Assembly (NCBI GenBank): GCA_032095175.1
Contig: DAMCZI010000004.1
Coordinates: forward strand, 62,001-126,000
Direction of reading: 5' to 3'
Source of the DNA: DAMCZI01 sp032095175
GTDB lineage: Bacteria; Bacillota; Clostridia; Clostridiales; Caloramatoraceae
DNA length: 64,000 bases
A program made the position numbers and the translations under genes. The notes under the pieces were generated by a model. It saw only the letters and a program-made list of their open reading frames with translations. It was not told the DNA's origin and did no database searches. Positions 1 to 11,200 of this stretch are shown piece by piece (position 1 is the first letter of the stretch; each line of letters begins with the position of its first letter).

Positions 1-424
1 ATTGGGTTACAGCTTTGGCGACAGCATTGGCAGTGGTTATTGCTGGGGAAAATATATGATTATATATTCAAAAGTTGGAGTTAAGAGTAAACAAGTTGCC
101 GCGCGAATATATATCAGAGAAAACAGCATTGTTCTTCGACTTTTCTTGAATAAAATTGATAAACATCGCGAATATATTGAAAATGCAAAACTCTTTATAA
201 AAGGAGTTTTTACAGGAGAACATGGAAAATGCAAGCATTGTCATAATGACAAGGGTGGCATATGCAAATTCAGAAAAACTTATACTCTTGAAAATAATTA
301 TATTGAAAAATGTAATGGTATTACTTTTGAATTTTGGGAACCTAATTTAGATAAATTACCAGATTATATAAATTTATTAAAAGAATTTTATCCTACAAGA
401 AAAACCAAAAGTGCCCAATGTTAA
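1..424 (+). CDS. Hypothetical protein, C-terminal part (5' end outside window)
   Basis: The reading frame is open from the left edge to a stop at 422-424, so this is the 3' part of a gene whose start lies outside. About 140 residues are visible. A cysteine cluster (CKHCH at about 77-81, then CKFRK a few residues later and one more Cys in EKCNG) suggests a small metal-binding knuckle. The end is aromatic and acidic (FEFWEPN, then KEFYPTRK). I do not recognise the family with certainty and assign no function. The first possible start is a TTG at base 2 without a visible ribosome binding site, which supports truncation by the window edge. Confidence 0.7.
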   Translation, partial: LGYSFGDSIGSGYCWGKYMIIYSKVGVKSKQVAARIYIRENSIVLRLFLNKIDKHREYIENAKLFIKGVFTGEHGKCKHCHNDKGGICKFRKTYTLENNYIEKCNGITFEFWEPNLDKLPDYINLLKEFYPTRKTKSAQC

Positions 425-544
425 TTGCATCTCTACTTAACTGCCATCAGAAAATATCCAATTATATAAATAGCTTGACGGTTGCCATAAGCATCAGTTG
501 GTTGGATAAAATCAAAACTAACGATAAGAAGGTGAGGATTGAAA

Positions 545-1363
545 ATGCAAGAACTTCAAAAGCAGATAATTAAAGAATTGAATGTAAAGCCAGTTATAAA
601 TTGTGAAGTTGAAGTAAAAGAACGTATAGAGTTTCTAAAAAGATATTTGCAGAAAACTGAAAAAAAGGGATATGTGCTGAGCATTTCTGGCGGACAAGAC
701 TCTTCGTTAGCCGGTAAATTAGGGCAGATGGCAGTTGAGCAACTTAGAGCTGAAACAAATATGGAATACAATTTTTTAGCAGTAAGATTGCCTTATGGCA
801 TACAAATTGATGAACAAGATGCACAATTAGCATTAGAATTTATAAAACCTGATAAGATTGTTACAATCAATATTAAAGAGGCTGTGGATAGTTCTGTTCA
901 GTCATTTAATTATGGAACAAATAAGGAAATAACAGATTATCTTAAGGGAAACATTAAAGCAAGAGAAAGAATGAAAATTCATTATGACCTTGCAGGCTAT
1001 TATGATCTTATAGTAATTGGCACAGACCACGCTGCCGAAGCATTAACAGGATTTTTTACAAAATACGGTGATGGTGGTTCTGATATAGTACCTCTAGCAG
1101 GTTTAAATAAGCGTCAAGGTAGAATGCTGCTAGAATACTTAGGTGCACCAACTCGACTATATTTGAAAACCCCTACAGCTGATTTGATGGATACTGTCCC
1201 CGGTCGTTCAGATGAAGAAGAATTAGGTTTAAAGTATGAAGAAATTGATGATTACTTAGAGGGCAAATGCCTACCAGAAGATATCGCACAGAAAATTGAA
1301 AGCCGATATTTTCAAACAAAGCACAAACGCTCCTTACCAATTACTCCTACTGATACATGGTAG
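545..1363 (+). CDS. nadE: Ammonia-dependent NAD+ synthetase
   Basis: Catalyses the last step of NAD biosynthesis: nicotinic acid adenine dinucleotide is adenylated by ATP and amidated with ammonia, in the cytoplasm. The PP-loop motif SGGQDS is at residues 48-53, followed by the RLPYG segment, the GTDHAAE motif and the late PTADL region typical of the ammonia-dependent form. No glutaminase domain is fused. The length of 272 residues matches the usual size of the homodimeric Firmicutes enzyme. The ATG at 545 is preferred over an in-frame TTG at 539 because the ribosome binding site at 531-537 is correctly spaced only from the ATG. The gene stands alone, followed by a weak terminator. Confidence 0.96.
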   Translation: MQELQKQIIKELNVKPVINCEVEVKERIEFLKRYLQKTEKKGYVLSISGGQDSSLAGKLGQMAVEQLRAETNMEYNFLAVRLPYGIQIDEQDAQLALEFIKPDKIVTINIKEAVDSSVQSFNYGTNKEITDYLKGNIKARERMKIHYDLAGYYDLIVIGTDHAAEALTGFFTKYGDGGSDIVPLAGLNKRQGRMLLEYLGAPTRLYLKTPTADLMDTVPGRSDEEELGLKYEEIDDYLEGKCLPEDIAQKIESRYFQTKHKRSLPITPTDTW

Positions 1364-1766
1364 ATGAAAATTGATGATAATAATGATCTTGGAAAAAAGT
1401 AAATAACAAAAATCTTTAGTTAGCAATAATGCCGTATTATTCGAATTGAATTTTACGGTATTTTTAAATAGTGCTTTAAATTAAGATGAGAAATGTAGTG
1501 CCAGTTCTTAATTGTTTTTATTAAAGTATTCTAAACTTATAAATAAATTATTAAGAATCAAGAACTGTCGTGATTTAATAGTATAATGATATAAAATAAA
1601 TCAGTTTAATATTATACTTAGATGTGTAATAGTGAAAATATAAATATACATAAACGCATGTATATCGCAATAGCTGGAATCCAGGTTAATCTGGACATTT
1701 GTTGGATTCAGGTGTTAATCAATTAATTAGTGCAATAACAAAGTAATAATTTTAAGGAGAAGTTTA
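1364..1766. other. Intergenic region, no gene seen
   Basis: A 403-base AT-rich gap between nadE and the DUF3267 gene. Apart from the weak terminator at 1429-1466 and the ribosome binding site AAGGAGA at 1754-1760, I see no supported feature. Confidence 0.5.
1429..1466 (+). terminator. Possible rho-independent terminator of nadE
   Basis: An 8-bp stem (ATGCCGTA at 1429-1436 with TACGGTAT at 1454-1461, one G-U pair) is followed by TTTTT. The loop is long (17 nt), so the call is tentative. Confidence 0.4.
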
Positions 1767-2381
1767 GTGAAACTTTTAAGAGAAATGCCAAAATTTTGCG
1801 AACAAACAGAAAAAAAGCTTTTAAATTTAGGTTGGAAAAAACTAAAAGAACCAAAAAATTTGTTTAGTGCTATTATTTTATCAATTCCTTTAATGATATT
1901 GCTTGGTATAATATCATTAAACATAATGTTATTATTTAACAAAAATATGCTAAACAATATGTTTGAAGCATTTAACAATGGCAAATTTACATTTAAAATA
2001 AATTTATTTAGTATATTAGGAATACTATTACTATTAATAGTCCATGAATTAATACATTTAATCTTAATTCCTAACTTTATTTCATCTAAAAAAACATATC
2101 TAGGTTTAACCTGGTTTGGTGGCTTTGTTTATAGTTCTGAAAAAATAAAAAAGGAGAGATATTTACTTATTACTATTGCTCCATATGTAGTAATATCAGT
2201 ATTGCTTCCAATTATCTTTGGATTCACAGGACTGCTTAACAAACATTCAATGTTTTTAATATTTTTAAACGCTATAAGTTCATCAGTAGATATATTAAAT
2301 CTATTTTTAATACTTACTCAGGTACCAAATGGTTCACTATTGATTCAAAATGGTGATAGAACATATTTTGCACCTAGATAA
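1767..2381 (+). CDS. DUF3267 putative membrane zincin metalloprotease
   Basis: A 204-residue integral membrane protein with about four hydrophobic segments (roughly 30-52, 78-105, 128-150 and 155-182). The second carries the zinc-protease motif HELIH (H93, E94, H97) inside the membrane, the hallmark of DUF3267, a family predicted to be zinc peptidases related to the site-2 protease/YqgP-like group. The substrate is unknown. GTG at 1767 is chosen because AAGGAGA at 1754-1760 precedes it. It is separated from the Nudix gene by about 30 bases and may be co-transcribed with it. Activity is inferred from the motif only. Confidence 0.8.
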   Translation: MKLLREMPKFCEQTEKKLLNLGWKKLKEPKNLFSAIILSIPLMILLGIISLNIMLLFNKNMLNNMFEAFNNGKFTFKINLFSILGILLLLIVHELIHLILIPNFISSKKTYLGLTWFGGFVYSSEKIKKERYLLITIAPYVVISVLLPIIFGFTGLLNKHSMFLIFLNAISSSVDILNLFLILTQVPNGSLLIQNGDRTYFAPR

Positions 2382-2413
2382 AAACGAAAAATATAATTAT
2401 GACGGAGGTCTAC

Positions 2414-2845
2414 ATGAGGACAAATGTAAGAGCAATAATTCCATTTAAGGAAGGCTTAATTTTAATACATAGAGTAAGAGAAGAAAATGGTCAAGTACTC
2501 GATTATTACGTTTTCCCAGGTGGAGGACTTGAAGAAGATGAAAGCTTTGAAGAATGTTTAGTTAGAGAATTACAAGAGGAAATTGGTATTGATATTAAGG
2601 TCACAAAGCAACTTTATAAAGTGGTAAACATGGACCGAATAGAATTATTTTATCTATGCCAATATATCAAAGGAGAAATAGGGAGCGGAACAGGCCCAGA
2701 ATTCACAAGTAAGGAGTATCTTCAAAGAGGAATCTATGAATGTAAAATAGTAGACATGAATGATTTGACTAATATTAATTTACTTCCAAAGGATATTTGT
2801 GATAAATGGTTAAAGGAATATAGAGAATACACCTTACTTGATTAG
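2414..2845 (+). CDS. Nudix hydrolase
   Basis: A 143-residue protein of the Nudix superfamily, which cleaves nucleoside diphosphates linked to another moiety in a Mg-dependent way. The Nudix box occupies about residues 37-59 with the conserved GGG start and the RELQEEIG core. Substrate specificity cannot be read from the sequence. ATG at 2414 is chosen because GGAGG at 2404-2408 precedes it; an upstream in-frame ATG at 2399 lies before that site. The stop lies 16 bases before the next start, so the two genes are probably translationally coupled. Confidence 0.9.
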   Translation: MRTNVRAIIPFKEGLILIHRVREENGQVLDYYVFPGGGLEEDESFEECLVRELQEEIGIDIKVTKQLYKVVNMDRIELFYLCQYIKGEIGSGTGPEFTSKEYLQRGIYECKIVDMNDLTNINLLPKDICDKWLKEYREYTLLD

Positions 2846-2861
2846 GCAGGAGGTTAATAGA

Positions 2862-3374
2862 TTGAAAAGATACTACATAGAAAATGAGATTTCATTACTT
2901 AAAGATTATAAATATAACATATATAATGAATCAATGGAGCTTATCTACACAGCGGCTGAAAATGGATTGTTGGGGTTTTTTGATAGGTTTTGGGGTTCGA
3001 TAGCTGGAATCGGTCATAGAATACTCATTAAAGATTCAAGCGGAAATGAATTGTTTTCAATTAAAAAACACTGGACTCTTTTTAAGCGAGATTTTGATAT
3101 TGCTTTTACAGATAAAGCCTGTGTTACTGAAATGAAAGGCCATGCATTAATGAAACCAGAAATAACTATTACATCACCATCTGGTAAGTACATAATCATT
3201 GGAGATGTAATGGCTCGCGATTTTACAATTAGAAAGGATCAGGATACGGTTTCAACTATAAAAGTTATGAGTAATAAATTTCTTAAACAGTATGAAATTA
3301 TGGTTTTAGAAGATAATCTCGACAAAATTGCTATTGCTGCTGCCTTTATTATTGATAATGCCTATCACTCCTAA
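2862..3374 (+). CDS. LURP-one-related (tubby-like fold) family protein
   Basis: About 170 residues without signal peptide or clear membrane span. The pattern of short beta segments, with repeated motifs such as YNIYNESMELIY, ILIKDSSGNELFSIKK and GDVMARDFTIRK, fits the LURP-one-related/scramblase-like tubby-fold family. Bacterial members have no settled biochemical role; phospholipid binding is suggested for relatives. TTG at 2862 is chosen because AGGAGG at 2848-2853 precedes it. It follows the Nudix gene closely and is followed by a strong hairpin, so the DUF3267, Nudix and LURP-one genes may form one unit. Confidence 0.75.
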   Translation: MKRYYIENEISLLKDYKYNIYNESMELIYTAAENGLLGFFDRFWGSIAGIGHRILIKDSSGNELFSIKKHWTLFKRDFDIAFTDKACVTEMKGHALMKPEITITSPSGKYIIIGDVMARDFTIRKDQDTVSTIKVMSNKFLKQYEIMVLEDNLDKIAIAAAFIIDNAYHS

Positions 3375-3413
3375 CAAGTGTAATCATTTCAAAATTTCAT
3401 CGTCAAAAATTAG

Positions 3414-3476
3414 TTGGTGGTGATTACTTAAGCCTATAGTATAATAAAACCAATAGGCTTAAATAATCATCACCAA
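3414..3476 (+). terminator. Long hairpin terminator
   Basis: An imperfect inverted repeat of about 26 bp per arm (TTGGTGGTGATTA outermost, paired with its complement ending at 3476), just after the LURP-one gene and before the convergent lipoprotein gene. No long U tract on either strand; probably a bidirectional terminator. Confidence 0.6.
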
Positions 3477-3640
3477 CACTTTGGATTTAATAAATTGTTG
3501 ACCCATTTAATCTACAGTCTGAAGATATATATTTATTGAATTCAAGCTGTAGAAAAAGATGTTTAGCTGATACCAAAATTGCTATCGCAAAGAGACCTCT
3601 AGCAGAAATTTTCACACTTTATTTAGCATATTTATTTCAC

Positions 3641-4876
3641 TTATTTTATAGTTATCTTTATTTTTTCTTGTTTTATGTTTTTAGGATCTTCGCTGGGATA
3701 GTCTTTTATACAATTTAAAACATTATCTTTTATATTGCTAAGGAAGAACCAATAGTCAGCAGTTCCTTTTTTTAATATGGTAGTTTTCTGGGTATTCATA
3801 TTGTAGACAGCAACATCATTAGTTTCTCCATCACCTATATTAGCCTTCAACATAATTTTAGATTGCGGAGCAAACACAACCTTACTACTGTCTAATGTCC
3901 ATAAAGGTAGATTATTATAAGAGCTTAGGATACCTTTTATTTTACAATCCGTGGTAGAAACAATATAATTAGTAGTTACCACACCTGATCCCCCGCCTAA
4001 AATAAAGTATTTATCATTAGGCGACCACAAAACCCAAGGGGTAAACCAAAATTCATCATCCTTTGGAGGTTGGATTTGCACAGGTTTCTCATCCTTTTCC
4101 CGCCACAGATATACATTTTCACAATTATCACTGTTGTTTGTTACTGCGTATACAATATCATTACTTGAGGGCGACTTAAATATTTTTATTGGTCTTTGTT
4201 CATTTAGCAATTTTTTGAGAGAACTTATCTGAAATCTTTTAGTAATGGCTGAAGGGGTGCTTGATGATGAATTACTTTTTTTATAGACGATTCTGTATAT
4301 ATTATTATCTTCAGAAATGTCAAAGTATAGGTCATATTTTCCAATCTTATACTTCAACTCCTTTCTATGCTCCCCATAATCGGCTTCACCATCTAAAAAT
4401 TCAGTCCATTTGCCTTCTGTAATATCAGTGGGTTTACCAAATACCTTTTTAACATCGTCAGTTGTTGCATTTCCTAAATCAATGCCTTTGTTCTTGAACT
4501 CTAAAACTCCATATATGTATCCTGCAATCGTTTTATGATTTGCAGTATTCTCATCATATAAAATATAGCCATCATTTGTAGGAATACAGTAATAATTTTC
4601 ATACATCATTTCATACTCTAAATAATCAATTTCCTCCAATGCCTTATCAACAGAATCCCCAATTTTCAAATCTCCTAATCCTAATCGCCCGCTATTAATT
4701 TCATCAACAATTTTTGAATCTATAGATCCTGTTGATGCTTGCGGTTCAACTGAAGTATTACTAATGTTGTCGGAGGATGGAGCAGGTGTCTGCTGGCTGT
4801 TTTTGGCTGATGGAGCACAAGCAGATAATAATACAGTGGTTAAAATAAAAATAATAATATTTTTTAACCTTCTCAT
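3641..4876 (-). CDS. Putative lipoprotein with C-terminal beta-propeller-like segment
   Basis: A 411-residue protein with a lipoprotein signal peptide: a positively charged start, a hydrophobic run and a lipobox (LLSAC, Cys20), then a Ser/Pro/Gln-rich linker to about residue 50. It should be anchored on the outer face of the membrane. The N-terminal half resembles small secreted domains with a GxSxxxV-type repeat. The C-terminal half has blocks such as WSPNDKYFILGGG and WTLDSSKVVFAPQSK that recall TolB/DPP-IV-like beta-propeller blades. GGAGGG precedes the ATG. It lies downstream of the giant VWA lipoprotein on the same strand but is separated by strong hairpins. Function unknown. Confidence 0.75.
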   Translation of the reverse strand: MRRLKNIIIFILTTVLLSACAPSAKNSQQTPAPSSDNISNTSVEPQASTGSIDSKIVDEINSGRLGLGDLKIGDSVDKALEEIDYLEYEMMYENYYCIPTNDGYILYDENTANHKTIAGYIYGVLEFKNKGIDLGNATTDDVKKVFGKPTDITEGKWTEFLDGEADYGEHRKELKYKIGKYDLYFDISEDNNIYRIVYKKSNSSSSTPSAITKRFQISSLKKLLNEQRPIKIFKSPSSNDIVYAVTNNSDNCENVYLWREKDEKPVQIQPPKDDEFWFTPWVLWSPNDKYFILGGGSGVVTTNYIVSTTDCKIKGILSSYNNLPLWTLDSSKVVFAPQSKIMLKANIGDGETNDVAVYNMNTQKTTILKKGTADYWFFLSNIKDNVLNCIKDYPSEDPKNIKQEKIKITIK

Positions 4877-5012
4877 ATTTTCCCTCCTAACATAAATAAT
4901 TAACTTTTACAACATTATACACTTCTACCTACAATTTAGCAAAAATCGATAATAAGAATTCTAGTTATCCCATAGCAGCCATTAATCAATATTGTGAAAA
5001 TAAAAGATATCA

Positions 5013-5057
5013 GCCTATTGGCATAAGACACATAAAAATGTCCTATGCTAAGAGGCT
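5013..5057 (-). terminator. Interrupted hairpin, possible second terminator
   Basis: An interrupted inverted repeat with outer arms CAGCCT/AGGCTG and inner arms GGCATA/TATGC and GACA/TGTC. It lies downstream (on the - strand) of the 146-bp palindrome that follows the VWA gene. Confidence 0.45.
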
Positions 5058-5076
5058 GGCTCATACTATTAATCGT

Positions 5077-5222
5077 ATTAAAGAAATAACAAGTCAATAT
5101 TTTGGTCTATTTTGTGTCATACTTCGTCAATGAAAGCTCAAGTTAGCCCAACTAGCTTGAGCTTTCATTTCCTCGTCTGACACAAAATATCCTCAAAATC
5201 TTCGACTTGTTATTTCTTTAAT
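5077..5222. repeat. 146-bp interrupted palindrome after the VWA gene
   Basis: Outer arms of 17-19 bp (5077-5095 with the complement ending at 5222), then matched blocks ATTTTG/CAAAAT, ATTTTGTGTCA/TGACACAAAAT and AATGAAAGCTCAAG/CTTGAGCTTTCATT around a 13-base loop. It begins 8 bases after the stop of the giant VWA gene on the - strand. It is either an unusually long terminator or a MITE-like palindrome; no flanking direct repeat is obvious. Confidence 0.75.
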
Positions 5223-5230
5223 ACCTTTCT

Positions 5231-8200
5231 CTATTTCTTTGCAGCCTTTGCATGTGTGAAATAGAAAGCTGCGCCATCCTTAAAGCCGGTGATGATATCG
5301 AAATTATTGCCTGTGTTTGCTTCCAGCTCTAAATTCCACTTTAGCTTCATTTCAAAATTAACAGGTCCTGCACTTAGCTCAAGCTTTCCTAATGATAGAT
5401 CTGGTTCCTTTATTCCCTTCATTACAGCATCAAGGTTTTCGGAAACAGCATTTACAAGTGCCATTGCATTTGCCAAAATATCATTGTAATCATCCAGTGA
5501 AAGTGAAAATGCAGATACAGCCCATATGGATGTATCAGCTCCTATAAATGCACCTACCATATAATCACGGCAGTCCTTGATTGATGGCATAAAATTCATT
5601 AAATAGCCTGCCATTCCAGAGCGGCCTCCATTGTCTAGTACCGATATAGTATCATAGGTTATAGGGTCAATCTCCAGCCATGCCCAACGTTTTTCACCAT
5701 CTATTATTGTGGGTTTGTCTGTAATTATAAATATCTTTCCCGATTCCTCTATATGCTTAAGCAATGTTTCTGGATAACCTAATCCCTTCATTTTTGAGAG
5801 GGCACTGCTTCTATCCGAATCTCCACTCATGATTATTGAAAAGGTGGTGCCCTTTGGAGCATTACCCCAAATCTCAGCTAATTCCGCTTTAACACCATTA
5901 GGTAAAGCTCTTCCCTCCAACTGAGATACAAACAAACCTGCCCCAATGTTGTATGCACTTTGTGCCTTTTTCGTGCCACTTTGGACCTCATTTGTTGCCT
6001 GCATCAGATCAACACTTGTCCTGAGCTTTTTATCCTTTTCATTCATGCTTACAGTTACTACAATGGAACGTGCCCTGCTAGTTCTTCCAAGGGTTACATC
6101 AAGTGCCTTTGCTGTTCTTTCGTCAAACTCACTTTGTGTTGCAATAAATCTGTTTAATATATTTCTTGTATACCAGCGCAATACTGAATTATTATCTGGG
6201 GACTTTGCTGCCTTATACTCCAGATCTCCTGCATTTTGAAGCTTATCTATAGCTTCCTTAGGTAAGTCAGGAAGATTCAGTCCAAGGGTATGAAATAAAC
6301 CATTTAATGTCTGCCCTTCTAAAAGGGCTGTTTCGTGTGTTATTTCATCCTGATTTGGAAGGCTAACTGTTATCTTTATACCTAACGCCTTATACTCACC
6401 AGTGTCTATATAGCCATCCCCCATTATAAAGCCAGTAGTTGTACTAACCCCTGCATTATATACATCTCCCTTTCCTTTGCCTACATTTATATATCCTATA
6501 TCCATTGCATCGAGGCTTAATGCTGGTAGAGACAGTTCCTTTGAAAGTACATCGATATATTCAAAGGACTGAGCTTTTTCCTCTACACCACCTAAAGCAT
6601 CTGCTGCATCACCGATTTGAGATGCTGCTGTTTTCTCCAGGGACTCTGCCTTAATAGATAGGGAAACCTTAACTGTTTGCTGAACCAATTCATCTATCTT
6701 TTGATTTGCAGTCATATATACCAAATCATCAAGTTTTGTTATGTCCTTCATAAAGGGGATAACAAATAATCTGCTCTTACCTTCTTCATCAACATATGCT
6801 ATTGCAGGAAGGTTCGTTATATTACACTCGGAAATCTCCCCAATTTTCATTAGTTTTTTACGCCCATCTTCAGTTAGTTTAACAAGCCTTCTGTAGGGGC
6901 GATATCCTAATTTTGATAGCGATCCTTCGGTTAGCTTCATTAAATCCCACTCATTTCCCCAACCCTGTGTTAGAACAGCCTCTGGGGAATATCTGTAGTG
7001 CCATGCCTCATCTTTAGAAGGAAGCCATCTTAGCTTTTCCATGGCTTTTGTAAAATCCTTAATGTTATTAATATTATTTAATTTTTCTGTACCGCTGACA
7101 ACAATCCCTGGCACAGGAATGTTATTCTTAACGCCTTCACCTTTTGATAGTCCAAGACTCTCTGTGTAACCTGCTTTTCCACTAATAGCCTTAGTTGTAT
7201 TGTATTTGTTTACTGCAGCATCAATTGCTTCAGAAAGCTGTTTTTCAAATTCTTCACTTGCTTTATTTTCTACAACAGTTTTAGCAACAAGCAATCCACT
7301 GCTTCCATAGGATCCATTTCTTATAGGTTCTTTTAAGCCTTTAAAGAATGGTGAACGCAATGTCCAACCATACCTACTGCTTTCACTTGGCATCTTAAAC
7401 AGAATCAAACCACGCCTTGAAGAGTTGTCAAAAACCGCCCAATCGCTGTCTATTCCAAACAAAAGAGAATCGGTAGAATTATCTGATGGAACAATATATT
7501 CTGATTCTCCATCACCTGCAGCAAAATTACCAAGTCCAGTTTGGCCAGCTGTTGCTCCCGATGGTTTTTTCTCAATGTAGTCATTGCGGACAAGAGTAAA
7601 AGCATCTTCAAAGCCTGAGGTTCCTTCTCCGTCTTTTTTATCAAAGATTGTTATATCAAGAATAACATCATCCTCATTGTATCCTTCAATTCCATTTAAT
7701 CGTACCAGATCGTTTACCCTAATCTCCATTCCATCCCCAGGAAGCTTAGGTTTGTTTACAGGATTTCCATAGGCCTTACCCTTTGTTACTGGTATATGCA
7801 GTGTACCATCCTTAAGGTCCCCAATGATTTCAGAATTTGTGTTTGATAGAATGTTTGGAATTTGATATGCAAAGCGCACCATGTTATTTGATGCTGGTGC
7901 TAGCATAACTGGCTTCATAAAACCAAAGGGGATTTGGTTAGTTACATCACTCATCTTTGTAAGCAGTGGTCCCTGTGCTGTATCGATACTAAAAAGCAAT
8001 CTTTGAGAAGGTTCAATATCTAAAAGTGCCTGTACCTTTGCTTTAAAATTGGCTTCTATTACCTTAAAGGAGCTCTTCTCAGAAGCCTCTACATTATCTA
8101 GCTTTGGAACAACCTTTGCTGCATTAATTGTCATTGAAAATGCATCTGTAATATTTACTAGCTGGGTGGCTGGCAGTTTATCAACCTTCAATAGTTCCTG

Positions 8201-11200
8201 CTTCATTGTACCTACTAGCGGAATGCTTACGTGGCCATACTCTGTGTCATAAAAATGCAGAGACTTTTGTAATATAGGTTCATCAGGAACTATAAAAATC
8301 ATAGCACCCTTTACTGATTCTCCTGGTTCTATTTCAATTTTGTAATCACCTGGTACAGCCACCGGGGTTTGAGCAAGCCATGTTGCTTCAGATGCAGGAT
8401 ACATTCCATTGTTATTTATATTCACATAAAAATGTGAAGTAAAGCTTGGAATTTGATATGGAATCTTCTGCTGAAGCTTATTTTTCATTTCAATTTCAAG
8501 TGCTAAAAATTGTTTTCCTTCGGGCTTTTCAACCCCCTTAAAGGTTCCAAAATAGTATGCTTCAGCTACACTTATCTCCATGGCTTTGTTTTCAGCCTTT
8601 ATGTTAAACGGCATTCTCTTTGTAATTAATGCATCCTTTGATGGTACATCAGTTCCATATATAAGCTCTGCAACCTGTTTATCATAACGCTTAATGGGTA
8701 TTCCCGTTGAAGTTTCAACCTTATTTGGCTCTACTGCTTTACCACTAACTTTAGGCTTTGAAAAGCCTACCATTGTACTTTTAGAATAATTAATAACATC
8801 TCCAGATGGAGTTTTATCATCGATGCTAATGGACAGCGCTATTTTCTCTGAGGTTTTAGGTTGATTAATAAGTGTGAGCACTTCTCCAAGAGTAGCTTCA
8901 AGAACCTTTACATCCTCAGAAACTACATATCGTCCTCCAGAAAGCTCCGCTGCACGAATAAATACATCCTCCTTGCCTTCTACTCCCATTCCAACCCATA
9001 TTACCTGAATATCATCCTTTTTAATATTTTGCAAAAGCTCTACAAATTGCGGCTGCTCCTCTTCAGAAACCTCAAGTGCTGCATCTGTCATATATACTAT
9101 GACCTTCTTTGTGGTTGGGACAGGCTTAATATTCTCATATGCCGCAACAATTGATTCTAAAATCGGTGTTCCACCATTTGCCTCCATCTCACCTATGGAC
9201 TGCAATAGCTCTGGTTTTCTTTTAGATGTTAGCTGCTGAATATTGATAATTGTTCCACCTGTTGCAGATGCACTAAAGTTTATCATCTGTGTCAAACATT
9301 CCTCAGGTAATTTTTGAACAAAATCATGAAAAAGTGCCTTTACCTTATCAATCCTATAGCCACAGCCCTCTTCTTCTTGAGGATCAATATCCATTGAACC
9401 CGAATTGTCAAGAACAACAGATACTACAGGTGTATCTGACTTTGCTAATTCCTTTGGCCTTTCATAGGTTAGTTTAAAGGAATTGCCAAATTTACTGTTA
9501 ATAGAAGCAAAAACATTGATAAGTGCCTTTTGATCCTTAGCTGGGTAATACTCTCCCCCTGAGAGTCCTGCAACTTGCTTTAATGTGGTACTGTCAGGGG
9601 ATTTTCCAAAGCCTATTGTATGGAGGGGTATATTTGTCTCATTTACTGCTTCAATTACCTCCTCCTTTGATGCACTGCTGCCTACATCATTTGGATCCGT
9701 ACTTGAGTCTACTCCATCACTAAACACTACCAGTGCTGGACGTGCCTTTCCATTTAGAATTTCAAGTCCCTTCATTATCGAGTCATATAATACTGTAGAT
9801 CCACCTGCCTTAACGCTGCTAAGACTTTTTATAACCTCACTCTTTGTTGTTCCTTTAAGCACACGAGCCTCTGAATCAAAATCTATAACCTGTATAAAGG
9901 ACTTATCAGGAAGTCCCTGTACAAACTTCTTTGCAGCAGCTATTGTATTGTCCATCTGCCCCTTCATAGAACCTGATGAATCTAAAAGCAGAACAATACT
10001 AGGCGGCATTATTTGACGTGTAATATCAAGTATCTTTACCTCTTTACCACCCTCTACAACCTTTGTGTTTTCATTTGTTGGAAATATATCACGCTTTTTA
10101 GGATCATTTACAGCAAATGAAATTGTGGCTTTATCTGTTAAATCCTTTGTATCTATTAGTTCTATTCCACCTGAATTGCTTTCTTCCGTGGCATATAAGG
10201 AGTTTAAATTAGAATAGGTACTCTTTAAGGTATCAGGTAAGGTTAATACCGTCATCTCACCTGAATTTACTGGTACAAGTCTTGAAAGACTGGAGGTTAT
10301 ATTTATCCCCTCTGCTTCTAAAACCACATTCCAATAGCCGGCTGGAAGCCAAAACATTGTGTCGCCCTCGGGCGTAACATCCCCCTCAAGGGAGTATCCA
10401 TCAGCATGAACTACTTCACCACCCTTAGGCACCTCTACCCTTACCTCTCCAAAGGGAATACCGCATACCTTTAGTGCGCCTAATTCATCCCCCATTTTTA
10501 TTTGAGGAATCTCATACATCTCCTGCAGCAGAAATGTAAATTCCTCTGGTACTCTGTCCTGCTCCCAGGATATATCCCAAATCAGTGTTCCTTCACCTTG
10601 TGGAATGTCATCAAGTACAAACCTGGATGTCTTTACAGAATCAAGCTCTCTTAAATAATTGAATTTCCTTGAAAGCACTCCCTTTTCCATTTGGGAGTAT
10701 GCAGTTACCTTAACCATACCTGTTGGTAATGTAATTGATGCAGTTTGAAAGCGATTTCCTTTACTTGTGGTTACAAAGGAAACATTGTTTATGTCTTCAC
10801 CTAAGTCCTTAGGCTTAAATGTCAATGCCTTATCAGGTATTGCCTGAATTTCCTTCGTAACAGATAGGGTATATCCACTATCCTCCTGCTGTGCATCCCC
10901 CCACCAAATGGAATCTTTATCCTTTTGATAACTAAACACTAACCGATCCGAATATGGACTGCTGTATATGTTAGCACCCAGCTTTTTTGCATAATCCTTT
11001 AGAAATTTCAATGGTATTCCCGAATTATCAGCCACAACAAGAGTCCATTGCTCACCAGATAACAACCGTGAGGATTCCTGATAGTTTTCAACAAATGTAA
11101 CAGTGTGTTCCTTACCTTCATATTCAGTACTGGAATATAGATTTTGTGAACCTAATGGATTAATTTCCGGTATAGGAATATCCCAATTTCCCACAGGGCC

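Noticed and set aside
3536..3718. A 60-codon + strand ORF overlapping the end of the lipoprotein gene
   Set aside because: No ribosome binding site and it overlaps a well-supported gene on the other strand.
9585..10016. A 143-codon ORF antisense to the first VWA domain
   Set aside because: It is the opposite strand of a strongly supported coding region and lacks a ribosome binding site and protein-like motifs.
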